NCBI RefSeq assembly: GCF_018320785.1
Contig: NC_054869.1
Span: 41,815,789 to 41,879,788 of the forward strand
DNA length: 64,000 bases
DNA from: Cheilinus undulatus
Lineage: Eukaryota; Chordata; Actinopteri; Labriformes; Labridae
Direction: 5' to 3'
The notes below the pieces were generated by a model that saw only the letters and a list, made by a program, of their open reading frames with translations, ran no database searches and was not told the origin of the DNA. Of the stretch, positions 36,541 through 49,400 are shown piece after piece. Position 1 is the stretch's first letter, and each line of letters begins with the position of its first letter. The position numbers were made by a program, and so were the translations under genes.

Positions 36541-37323
36541 TTTGAGGGTTAGGGCTCAGGGCTGGGCTGTAATACATGAAGAGCAGGAGGAGAGAAGGAG
36601 AGTGAGGCGAGGAAGGCAGAGTGTTTGAGCAGGGGGGGTGGTGGGCAGGGATGAGGGAGACACGCAGAGAGAGAGAGAGAGAGATGAGATGATGTCAGGA
36701 GTCGCTAGTTGGCAAGATAATCAGAGACAGGCCACTGAATCAGAGCTTCGTGCACAGCTGGTGTGACGGCTGGAGAGGCTGCAGGCGAACGATGAGCGGA
36801 CACAGAGTGACAATATTTACTGAGCGTGGGATTTAGTACACTGGAGAATATTACCAGCTCCATCATCAGAGTATCCCACGGGAAACGTTTGGAAGTTACA
36901 GGTGGAACTTGTTGAGCTACAGACCAGAAGAGGAATAACACAACGGAGGTTGCTTCTAAAGAACTTTTGAAGATAATAAATTCATAAACAGCTGTGGCAA
37001 ACATCTGCAACCAGGAAGAGGAAGCAAAAGAGGATCGAGTTTTCATAACTTAACAGGAACTTTTTACTCTACCATTTTAATTATTTTGTCTTTTTCTCAA
37101 AAAGTAACAGAAAAAAACTGGAAAGTATTTGGATCTTCAAAAAGAACTCACTGGTTGATCTATGATGGTGCTCTCTTGACTGACATATTGTACTTTGTTC
37201 CATGCATCTGCCGTTCAAATGAAATTACAATGGATGCCCTATGCATGGAAAACACAGTGGATTACAAACCGGTGCGCCCCCTTCATCCTTCCAGGTCGTC
37301 GCTCCTTATGAGGTCTTCCAACC
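36541..37323 (+). promoter_or_regulatory. opn4x: Probable 5' flank and 5'UTR of opn4x
   Basis: Repeat-free, purine-rich sequence upstream of the melanopsin start, with a GA microsatellite at about 36668-36683. No clear TATA box. A good splice acceptor (cccccttcatccttccag) ends at 37294, so the start codon may lie in an exon beginning at 37295 with further 5'UTR upstream. Otherwise the region is one long leader with uORFs. The transcription start cannot be placed from sequence. Confidence 0.45.
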
Positions 37324-37493
37324 ATGTGGTCCACTGAGAGCATGGAGCCGGAGAAAGCACCCAGCACCCAGAGCAGCTTCTTCATTAAGGTGGACGTGCC
37401 CGATCATGCTCACTACATCGTCGCCCTGTTCGTCTTCGTCATCGGGGTGCTGGGCATCACTGGCAACGCGCTGGTCATGTTCGCCTTCTACAG
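37324..37493 (+). CDS. opn4x: opn4x coding exon 1: N-terminus and TM1
   Basis: Residues 1-56. Contains VDVPDHAHY, typical just before TM1 of all melanopsins, and GITGNALVM. Donor CTACAG|gtggat is a weaker donor. It is followed by a 15 kb intron. Confidence 0.93.
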
Positions 37494-40400
37494 GTGGATT
37501 TGTTTGTTCATGTGCTTACCTGTCCTTTTCAGCTGAATTAATCCAAGCATGCAGCAGCAAAGATTCATCCAACTGCATGAGTCGTTTTCCATTTTTGATG
37601 TTGGTGTGTCTTATAATTAGAGCCTGAGGGGATATTATTATCACTCAGAGCTGTCATGATCTCATAGTGTGACTGATGGAGGAACTGACAGAGCAAGTTC
37701 TGAGTATTTAGAGCTGGAAGGACATCTGCATACTTCAATTAGCATGTGCAGATGCGCCTATAAGAATCATTTATCTGATTAAGGCTGCTAGAGTTTCATT
37801 GAAATTAAATTACTCATTAGTGTCAGAGTTTCAGTTTGCAAAAAGCTGCAACCTGCAGTCCTGTGCAAAAGCTAAACTGTGCTGCATGAGGATTAAGTGC
37901 AATGATGTCAGCACATCTGTCCTATTTCCTTGAGTATTGATGTCAAGGAAAAGTATCAGCCTCCAATTCGGTCATTATGAAACCCTCTTGGAGGGTTCTG
38001 TAGCACAACGAACATGACCTGATAAAAATGGACTGAGATTTCAGCAATAGTTTGGTACAAATTTCTCAAATGACATTGGTTTACATTTAGGCTCTTACAC
38101 AGTGTCTTAGCAGCATTCAAGTGTCAGACACTGCGTCACTTTGCACAGCATGCTGTCCACACTGCATCTGTTAAATGTTTAATTCTGTGCCCTTTGAATT
38201 TCAGATTTCTCACTGTAAGAAATATGACATACAGGACTTATTTTGAATGCAGAGAAATAGAAGAGTGGTGCTTTATATTGATGAGGCTTAGACTGCTTTT
38301 AGCCTCTTAGTTTTGCCTCTTTGTTGACACAAGTCAGATCTTAAAGATGTGGGTAGCCTGTTTTTAATTCACATCTATCTTCAGTTTATAAAACAAGTTA
38401 ATAAGCTTTTTTCAGTGAAGAAGATCAACATCCCTCCAATACTCCTAGTACCTTGCCATCTCTCTTTTTCCTTGTTCCTTGTACACAACAATAGCTGTGG
38501 TTACATGAGCAATGTTTTCACAATCTGTTTAAATTTATTGAAAATTTAAAGCTCTCTGCTCACATGGATGCTAAAAGATACAATCTGGTTCAGATGTGCA
38601 TGCTCATGCATCATACATTTGATCTGGTCAAATCTGCCGAATGTTTGCTGTAAAATACAAAATTATTCTTTTATGCCTTTGTTTTAAACAAACCACCGTT
38701 ACTATATACCATCGTATCACTGGTTTTATCAACTTCCTCCCCGCGTTTGTGTCTGAACTTTATATTGCTCGGTCACAAAGTCTGGGTCAGGACCCTTGGG
38801 GTGGTCACAGGAGGTTTTTTTTGGTCACTAAACAGTAGTTAATGAGCTCCATCATATAACACTCACTCTGTCCACCATATTAACACACAAACAAAACTCT
38901 ACCAGTAACAGGGTAGCAAAAGAGCTAAAGTCAGTCATGTATGCTCACCTAATAAAAAAAAAAAAAGAAGTTATTGTTCCCGACCAGGCTGCTGCAGAAG
39001 GCAGAAAGAGCCGAGCATGCAAAGAAAGTCTATGTGAAGGAGGTAACGTGGCACCTTCCCAGCTCATAAAATGCAAAGCGCCAGGTCAGGACTAGATTGA
39101 GTCCAGAATTAACTTTATCCTGGCTAGCATTAGCCACCTGCTCAACCAACCAGCTAAGAATGGTGCAGGATAGGGCTGGGAAATAAATTGAAATTCAGAT
39201 TAGATCACAATATGTCCTTCTGCAATTTTCAAAATGCAAAAGGTGCAATATTTCTTTATTTTGAAATTTGTGTCCAAATACCAGTTTAATGTTTTGTGCA
39301 GCAGAAATATGTTCCACCCATCATGAAAACATCTAAGTGTCAATTTTTTTATAGAATCACTTATTGCTTGTGTGCGTTCAAACTATGTAAGACGAGGAAC
39401 TTAAAAAGTGGTATATTAGATCACAATTGTAATTTTGGAAAAAATAATTACAGTTAGAATGTTTTTTCCAGATTTTTCAGCGCTAGAACAGAAGGCAGAC
39501 TGGATAATCAATAATGTATGGAAAACAAAGTTGTTGGGTCATAATTGCTTTTACCTTAAAAAAAGTCACCAGCAAAAAAAGTTTATACACATCTACATTA
39601 TCTGATTAACAATCCTGAGCCCTTGTAAAAGTTGTCTTGGCCACTGATCAGTTTTCCTTTGCTCCACGATGTTTCTGTCCACTCCAGAAGTAATGAAGCC
39701 AAAAGCCATCATGTCACATGGGGAAGACATGAGGAGTAAGACAAAAATCACCCCGAACAGGGAGAGATGATCAGATCGAGTGTTTTCATTTCATGAACAC
39801 TGATCGAACAACTGTAGGCATAAACCACCCCTCTCCTTCACAATGAAACTTCTTTCTGAATGATCCAGATCAGAGAATTTTATTCAGGATGATGTGTTTC
39901 TATGAAGCATTTTTATTCAGATCAGGATTTATTCAGACTACAAGTGGTCCATATTAACACAGCTAATAAGACTGGCTTAGGAGCAGGACAATGCTGCTTT
40001 TACTGCTGTCTCTGTGTGCAGGCACTCTCTAAATCACAGTCATACATGGAATTTTAGTCTGAGGAATTTTGTCTATAAAAACTGATTTCTTTTTGGAAAT
40101 TGTCCTTTTCAATTTAGGAACAAACACTTACAAGTCTCTTTACTAAAGGATTGCACATTTTACAACCACCTAGCCTGTGCAAATGCATCCATAGATACCT
40201 TTGTCATCTTCAAAGAATGATGCAGCGTATCACATCCTCTGAGTCTGCAATTTACAAGAAAGTCCGGAAAGTGTCCTTGCTCCATCTATCCTAGTGTCTA
40301 TGCTGAGACAGAATTTTGTTCTGTCAAGTTGAGAGCACAGCACAGCTCTATGTAACGAAGAATGGATGATGAGACAGCCCATGTCCACCATTTGGCACAG

Positions 40401-43400
40401 TAAAAAGGAGCAAACTGCACTGAAAAGATTGAAATTGTATGTGAACTTGAATACCATCAGCACAATGTGTGCAGAGAATCAGCTCTTGATATCAGGCTAT
40501 GGTATGTGATGTGTCAATGGTTTCAGCATTACCTGCTGAGTTCAAGGTTTGTAACCTTGTGAAGCTGATGGATTGGCCAGATTCCATGTCGGCCATCAGG
40601 CTGATGCATCTCGCAAAGGTTAGAGTCGATGCCCCTCTTACCAGTCTGAGAATGGCCACACCAGTCTGCGTCATTTGAGGGGATGGAGGCTGTATGGGCG
40701 TGGTTTACTGTAGTAGAAGTGTCTACATGCCTGAAAACACCCGTGAAGAGATGAGCATGGAAGCAGCTATAGCAGCAGTTTTATCAGAAGTGGAAATTTC
40801 TTTACTAAAATAAGGGCAAAGGACTGCACTTAAAGCTTTTCTTGATGGAAAAGATGTTTTTCCTTCTCCAAACTGGCTTTGGAATGAGTTGACCAAGAAT
40901 CAAGTATTATGGCAACGGCTGCCCATTTATCTAACGTGTAGTTTACTCCTTGGTGAGGGCACATGACTACTATTTGTTTAGCCTGTATTGAATGTGACAG
41001 ACAAAATGTTCATCCTATCATCCTACAAGTTTCTTTGAAAGGTTCTGTCGTGGATGTGAAATATATCCCATACCATGGTTATGTAACAGAGTCTAGGTTA
41101 AAAGTTTTCAAGAAAAATATTAATGCAGCAGGTTACTAATGTATTGGAATGAGTCACAAATGCTAGGGAGGGCTGTAAAGCAACAGTATCTATAATAAAA
41201 ATTACAAGGCTTATCAGCATGACCTAATGTATTCACTCACAGGCCCGTGGATAAAGAAAAACGAGGTAATAGTAAAAGTACTAAGGTCTAGTCAAAATTG
41301 CAAACTCCTCTGTCAAAGAAAAGTTGAGAAACCACAAGCACTTTGTGGCACTTACTGATGTTGTTTCTTCTCGTCTAGATCTTTGCTTGTGTTGTTCTTG
41401 CTCTTGAATGCACGTCGCTTTGGATAAAAGCGTCTGCTAAACGACATTGTAACATTGTAACATTGTAACACAGACTACGGATGTGTTCACTCAACGGCCC
41501 TCATTTATCAAACATGCATTCACCAGAAAACTGGTTGTGCAGCCATTTCAATGCACAGATCGGCGTTTATCAAACTGAATGTGAGCGTACGGTACACTCA
41601 AGTCCCCAGGTCTGAGCTTGTGTATGCACATTTTCACCTTAATGTGGACTCGCCATGCAATGTAAATCTGGTGTACAATAAATGAGGGACCCTATGTTTA
41701 GATGCATCTAGAAAAGTTAAATTACATTACCCTGACTAAAAGTGGACTTTTAAATTCACACAAACATGTTAGTTTGACTGAATTCTTCTTGATGTTGGTC
41801 ACTCCTGGATAATCTGGTTTGGGATCAGTTAACTCTTGCACTGCACACCTCAATGGGCCTTAAACTGGATTAAACATTCCAATAGCAATGCATGAAATCA
41901 TCGGCCTGATGTCGGTATTGGCAAATATAAAAATTTCTGCCGATATTTCCAGCCAATATTGTGGTAGTGAGTATCAGTGCATATCAAATAGAAATTTTGG
42001 CCATAAATACTAAAAAATGTGTTGAGTTTTAGGCTGGACCAACAGACCAGTCAGTTGAGGTATTTTTCTTTATTTATACTTATGCTTTAAACTTCAAAGT
42101 GTGACTTAAGGACTTAATTTAGTTTCTGCGTTCATCCTCAAACCTAAAAGTGTGTAACCTTGCAAAGCAGATGGATTCACCTGTTTCCGTGTTTCTCACT
42201 GGCGAATCCATCTTGCAAAACTCGCACCTGAACAGATTGGGCCTGGTTAGAGAGTGACAGGACCAATCAGGAGTAAGATGCAGTACTAAGCAAGCAGCAA
42301 CAAGAGGCCAGTGAGTCGTTTCCTTTTTAAAAACGACAAAAGTCATACTGATATGTCTACAGTCGCCTTAGTTTGCGGCGTTATGCAGTTCTCTATGGAG
42401 TTTACTCCTTGGTAGTGGCTACAACGTCACGTGTTTTGTAGCTCTGATTGGCCGTAAAGATGTGACAGACAGAACATTCATCCAATCACCCTCCAGGTTT
42501 TTTTTTTCAAAGGCTCTGCCCTTTCCCAAATGAGGGGTTTACCAGAAGGATGTGTGAAACAAATCCATCTGGCGTGTCAGGTTATAAAGTGTGTTCAAAG
42601 GACTGAATTTTTAGGAATGAAAAATACATATAAATATCAGTATCAGCTAAAATGTATCTGTAAATATCGGTGTATAAGATGTTTGCAAAAATATCCAATA
42701 TTATGCTCCCCTACATTCTGAACATGTTCCACCATATCCGTAGTGTCTTTCTTGAGTTTGTTAACTTTCACCATAAGCTGGAGGGATAGTATAAAATGTG
42801 TGTAAAATAAAGCACGTACGAAATATACAAAGCAGTTAGGTTGTACATGTTAACTTTGTTGCTTGCTAATTTGTTGGCAGGGTCAACCAGAAGAAGGTCA
42901 GAGAGGGAAAACTGCCACCGAGCTGCCTTAATGTACTGACAGTTTTTTCTCCTTTGGCCATTAAGAGCCTAAAGTTCAGCTCACTGACCTCCATGTTGGT
43001 TTTAATGGAACCAAAGACACCATATAGACAAGAGGACAGTGCAGGAGCTGAGCTGGGGTTAGCAAACACAAGGTTAGCTATGCTGAACATTCTCAGTTAA
43101 CTGGCAGATGAGTGATAATAAACATTGTATATCTCATGACTGTAAAAGTGGCTTATTTATTAAACTAAAAGGTCAGGGACATAGTGTTCACCCAGCCTGC
43201 TCATGTTTATTACCGATGACGGAGCTGCAGATGAACATCATGTAACTGACAGCTTAACATAACCAGTCCTCTTATCACCATGGCCTGCCGTCTTCTCTCT
43301 AAACATCAGGGAGCACCATTAATGAATTATCTCTGTTTACACTGTGCTTTTACAGCAGGACCCTTTCTTATTACAGACACTCTAACACAGACGCAGTAGT

Positions 43401-46400
43401 CAAAGAAACAGCAGTCTTATTTTACATAACAAAAGCTGTGAACCGGAAAACCAACTTTAATGTGTCATAAATCAGACCAGTGTGTCATCTGTGTGACAAG
43501 TTGGGGGCTTATTCGTCATCTTAAGAGGGGTTTTCATGCACAAATCTAAGGCTTGTTGAGGGGAGCAGTTATGACTGGTGATGCTTGGACACTTGAGTTT
43601 GATGCTTCACAGTTGTACTTAAAAATAAACCTATCCTTCTGATGAGTTTACATGTTTATACTCAGTTGGAAACACTTGCAAATTTCCAGCCATCATTTTA
43701 AGAGTGACAGAGCATATTTATTAACAGGAAGGTTTGAGTTTCTGACAGGTTGATTGCAAATGCAAAAGATTAAACCCACAAACATATGGACATGATTTTT
43801 AATGCTTAGGTGAAGCATGCTAATGCATATAAACACTTGTTTGCACTGCAGACTGTACGCAAAGAATATAAGAATATGAATGTTGAAACAACCTGGATGT
43901 TCAACATTTTTGTTTTTTTAACATCAGACTGGCCTCTGGCACCTCTACAAATATGAAACAATATAAACTCAAAACAAAAAGTAAGTTGTTGTTGTAACAA
44001 TGCTTCTTGGCAATAAATTTTATACCGTTGGAAAGCCTGTTTATTACCCTTTTAATTGATGCCAAATTTGTAAGGAACATGCATTTGTGGGATGAGCAGC
44101 AGAGCTGAGTATATGGGTTGCGCCCACGAAAAATGTGCCAAATCTTCTCTGCCAATGCCAAACAGCTGATTCTGCCATTGACTCTTGTTGGGTGTTTGGT
44201 GGGTTGGATGATTGAAGTTTGAAGAAACAAGACATATTGACAATTTAACAATTTATTCATTTAACATGCAGGAGCCTCAGTAGCGTGTGGAAGCACCATA
44301 CACAGCCACGACAGCCTGGCACTTCCTCCTCATGCTGGTCACCAACCTGGTCACACACTGCTATGGGATGGCATCCCATTCTTCAACCAGAATTTGTCGC
44401 AAGTCAGCCAACGTGGTTGTGTTGGTCATGAACAGCACACCCAAGCTGATCCCACAAGTGTCCAATCGGGTTAAGGGGAGGACTGCTGGCAGACCATTCC
44501 ATCCTCTCCACTCCCAAATTCTGGAGGTAGTCTCTGACAAACCCCGCTTTGTGGGGGCGAGTGTTGTCATCTTGGAGGATAGAGTTCTTGCTGACAGGGT
44601 GAGAAAACAGTATTCTTGGGGTGTTGCCCACTTGGCAGCCTGTCTCTGACATTCCCCGTTATATGGCACTTAGCCTTCAGTTTGGAGATGGTACTAGGGT
44701 TCACTCCAAACAATGCCGCAACTTGGTTTTGCGGAACACCAGCTTGAAGTTGCCCAACCGACGGGCCCTATCCAGATCAGTCAAATGTGGCATGCCGATT
44801 CTTGAAGCAGACCACTGTAGCAGGGCCCATGCTCACAGGTGCTGCCAATCAGGCACCTGTTTACAGTGTACACTTATTTTCTCTGATTCGAGGGACAAAC
44901 CCTAAACCAAGACTGGACTGAGTTAGTAAGTGTAATTATTTAATAGTTGAAGTATAACAGTTAAATAATAGTACCAGTGTTGCTGGAATGCAAGAATTTG
45001 TCATTTTTAGGACAATTTGGGAGCATGAAGTAGTTAAATGACATATTTGTCACTGTGCGGACAAAGCAGGGTGGCTCTTGTAGCCAGGACTTAAAAAAAC
45101 AAAAAAAAAAGTGACTTCTGACATCTCTATAGGCTGGACTGATTTACAGCTCAAAAAATATCTCAGACCTGTCAACAAAGCACTTAAATCGTATAAAGTT
45201 TAACCATGAGTTGCTCAGGCTTGCCAAAACAGCCATAGACAATTTCAAATCCAACCATATCCAATTAACTTTAGCAGGGCCGGTCCAAGCATACTTGGGG
45301 TCCTAAGCAAAATTTAATTGGGGCCCCCCCAACCGCTGATCAGTGTTACTGATGTAGTCAAGGCTAGATAATCTGCACTAAAACAACTGATCTAAACCCC
45401 TGTGGAGAAAAAATTAAGTAACAGAGCTTGAGATTTTGTTCATTTAATTTCAAACCACGATAGATATTGAGAGAAATAACTAAAACTAAAACTCAAAATT
45501 CATTTTACTTTACGGATCCAAATAAAAACTAAGCTTTACAAAAAAAAAAAAAAAAAAACTAATTAAAACTGTATAGTGCACTTACAAAACTAACTATAAC
45601 AAAATAAAATGGAGACAAAATAGCCTTAGTTTTAGTCGTTGACACAACCATACTGACTGGCACCGACACCCACTCTGGGGAGTGTAAAATTGCCTGATCT
45701 GATTGGTTAAGACCTCACCAAGTGGTAGTTTTATGCAATAATACCCACCTGCAGCCGCGGGTACCATACAAACCACCCCCCTACAAAACACGCTCCCCAC
45801 AAAACACACCCACTTGTGCTATTTGCTTAGTTTAAGGTTAACTTACATTAGTTTAGATAGGCCTTAATTAGCTTTAGGTTAGGTTTAGCATTTTAATTTC
45901 CACTGGTTAGATTTAGGGGTAGCTCACTGGGTTAGGTGTACGTTTTAATTAATTCGCTTCCTGGGGTTAGGTTTAGCATTTAAATTCCACTGCTTAGGGT
46001 TAGAATTAATTTATTGTATGGATCAATGGGGTATGTTTTGTACAGAGCGTGGTTTGTAGTGGCTGCGGCTACAGCTAGACCCTTCTCGTTTTATGTCTGG
46101 AGTTGTATTCAAACATCCTCATTAAGTAAATAAAATGATAAGTGAAGAGTAGCCTGTTTTAATATGTTTCTAAAAATTAAGACGCTCACTCAGCCACGAC
46201 ATCTATCAGAAAAAAACTAAAACTAACACTAAAACTAATAAAAACTCAACTAAAACGAAGCATTTTTGCAAAATAGAAACTAAAATAAACTAACAAACCA
46301 GCAGTCAAAACTAAAAACTAAACTGAAATCGAACACAGAAAGCGAAACCAAAATGAAAATTAAAACCAATGAAAAATCCAAAACTATTATAACCTTGATC

Positions 46401-49400
46401 CTCACCTTTGATGACCTGCTGTATATGCATCACCTAGTCTTAATGGAGAAACAAGAGCAGACAAGCACCCTTACAGCCTCAGAGTCATGCACTTTATGTG
46501 GTATCGTTTGCACCAAGTGAGGACTGTTACATCAACACCGTTGAAAAATGCCCGATAACAACATGCATTAGTTATCAATAAGGTTTCTGATGGTCCAAAT
46601 CAAGAATTCAGTCACATGTAGATCTCAGTGTTTTTTCATGTTTACAGCAATGATATTCCAACACATCTAGTGTGTTAAGAAAAAACTTTGGATTTCACTT
46701 TACAGGGTCTTTAAACATTTTAAAGTTGATTTTGACTCCTAAAGGAGTTCATTGACAGTGTTGATCCATCAGTGTTAGTTCAACTCTGTAAAGAGTCAGC
46801 TCATGGTTCCCCAGCATGCCCTTGGGCAGAGCGTTTAGAAGTATTTATTTGTGTTTAGTTGTGTTTGGATTTTTCTTGTACAATTTTGCAATCTTCTTGC
46901 CAATTTGTGTACCTTTTTAAGTATTATAACATCCACAGTGTTTGCCTCAAATCCATTTAAAGTTAATATAAAAGTATCTAATGATGAAAGTTCCTTGAAA
47001 TTAATGGCACAAACTAACTGAGATAAATGACAATGGTTAAAGTGCTTTTTTATTTGGTTCTCCTGCCAATGTTTCTGTAACACTTGTTTTCCATGGGTGA
47101 ACCAAAATATTAGAGGATTTTAAAAGAATATTGGAAACACTTTCCAATTTTCTCTGTTGCCTTCGGGGCCTCAGTAAGAACAACTGAACCAGGGCTGATA
47201 GCTGCTTTCCTATTTCATGATAAATGCAGTGAAGAAGGCAGTTAAAATCAATGGTGTAATACAGACAGAGACGGAGCAGGGGCAACAGGCGGCCGCCCTC
47301 CTTAATCTGTGCAGCCTGCAAGTCATTGTCAAATATCACTACATCATAAACATCAAAGAGAACACAGCGGTATCTCAGGGTTTCTAAACACAGGTTTAGG
47401 TTCAGAAACAAGACTTTTCCATTTCTGGCACATTAAATGCCTCTTTTCTATCAATATAACATACAGTGATATTAATCATGACATACACTACCAGCGTTTA
47501 CTTAGAAACATGTAGCTAGAAATAAAGATTGCATAAACATGACTTGGTCAAATTTAAGACCTCTCACAAGTAAAAGTAAGACTTTTTAATACTTTTTATG
47601 GCCTTAAATTTTAAGTCCAGTTTAAGCACTTTAAAGACTTTTCAAGGATTTTTAGAAATCTGCCATTCAAATATTTGAAATAGAAATATTTCAATACTAA
47701 TCATTATTCAGTAGTTTATCTTTTGTGCTTTACAAGAAATAAAGAGATATATAGTCATGTTCATCGGTTTTAGGCATGCAGTGCCTTAAGGATTCATCAC
47801 AGGGCCTGATGTGCCACAACCCGGGGCTGTGGGGGCGGCAGAGTCAAGCTCGATACATCTCAACATAGGTGTGTCGCTTGTCATCCAAGGTGAAGCTTGG
47901 CAGCATTTATTTTGAAACTGAGGTTTCCAACCCCAAAGACTGATTTTAGGACCCTTGGGACGTCCACAGCATGGCCGGGGCATGTGGCAACCCTGCTAAC
48001 CGCCTGGATGATACCCTTGGTCCTGCTTACTTGCCACATCCACCCCTGCTCTGCCTTAAAGGACTGGACTTTGTCATTTTTTTCAACAGCAAGGACATCC
48101 AGACCATCATCAGGGTTGTGTCAGTACTCCTAATACTGCCCTCAGGTGGGCTTATGTGCTATTACAGGCCTGGCTATAGTCTTAGTTTTTGGCCCAAATA
48201 TGCACAGTCCTGTAATTGACTATGATTGTTTCTGCAGATCTACTTTATTTGTATTTATAAATTCAATAAAAATTAGAAGTGTTGGTAAATATCATGGTTC
48301 CTACAGATCCTTGCAAAGTCGAAAATAGTCTTAAATTGCAAATGTGAAATTCAAGGCCTCAGAAAGTCTCTAAAAGTCTGATTTTTACCTGTGAGGAGTC
48401 CTTATTCTGTTGTTGTTTTCTAGCCAACCTTACACAATTTTAAACACCTTTCTCCAGAAATTGTTGTGTAAATATTCTCCAGAATTCAAGGAGTGTAATG
48501 TTGGATGTTCTAAATTTCCCTGTTGGAGGACCCCCAGATCCCTGTCTAATTTGATCTGGTTCACAGTGATTAAATACACTCTTTATTGTGGTAAAACACT
48601 AGCCCAGCTCTCTAAATCTGGGCTACCAGGTTGCAAACTTAAAAATCCATGCAGCCCAATCTTATTTGACAGGATTTCTCTAATAAAAAAAGCCTTATTC
48701 TACATTAAATATGCCAGAAATGATCAAAATTTGGCATTTTTTGAATCAAAACATTCTCTGCTCTATACCATATGACATTTCATAAACAATACATTAAATC
48801 CCTAAATTCAGCTCTGGTCTTGTTTACTGATAAATCTCATAGCTCCTTCATTTTTCACTCTTTAGTGGTATTTAAAAATGGGATAAATTTTTTCCCAGTT
48901 CTTGTCTTAAAAAATGTCTTAGTCTGAAATTTGATTTTTAAAGCACGTAGGAACCCTAAAATATAATAGAATAATAAACTTATGTTCATTGCATTAAAAA
49001 AAGTTTAGCTTAAATTGGCCCAATTCATATTTGTATTTGAGTTTAAAAATATTAATGCATGATAAAATCAATCTGCTGAAGGTTTCTTATTTGCTCATTT
49101 TGCTCCTGTGGTTGGAAGTCCACTTCTGGTGGTCAAGAAACTTTGCGTGGCCGTCTCAGTAAGTTGTAAATCCTTGTGCAGTCTGCAGAAGCAGACTTCT
49201 GCTTACACTGGACTTTTTTCATTAAGTCTTTAATAGTGAAATAAACCAGCTCTGGTTGTCCATGATAGGAGTCTGTGTGGTGTTTCATAATTTGGAGTAC
49301 GACTGACCTCCTTGACGGTTGTAACTGTTTTAGAGAAAGTGGGTCAGACACAGATGTGTGTACGTGTGCACGTACATGTGCATGTGTTCTGGGAATTGTC

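Noticed and set aside
36705..37046. 113-codon minus-strand ORF in the opn4x 5' region
   Set aside because: Antisense to the probable 5'UTR; no similarity or signals supporting a gene.
48410..48775. 121-codon + strand ORF in opn4x intron 1
   Set aside because: No recognisable domain; low-complexity flanks and no conserved motif; possibly decayed repeat coding.
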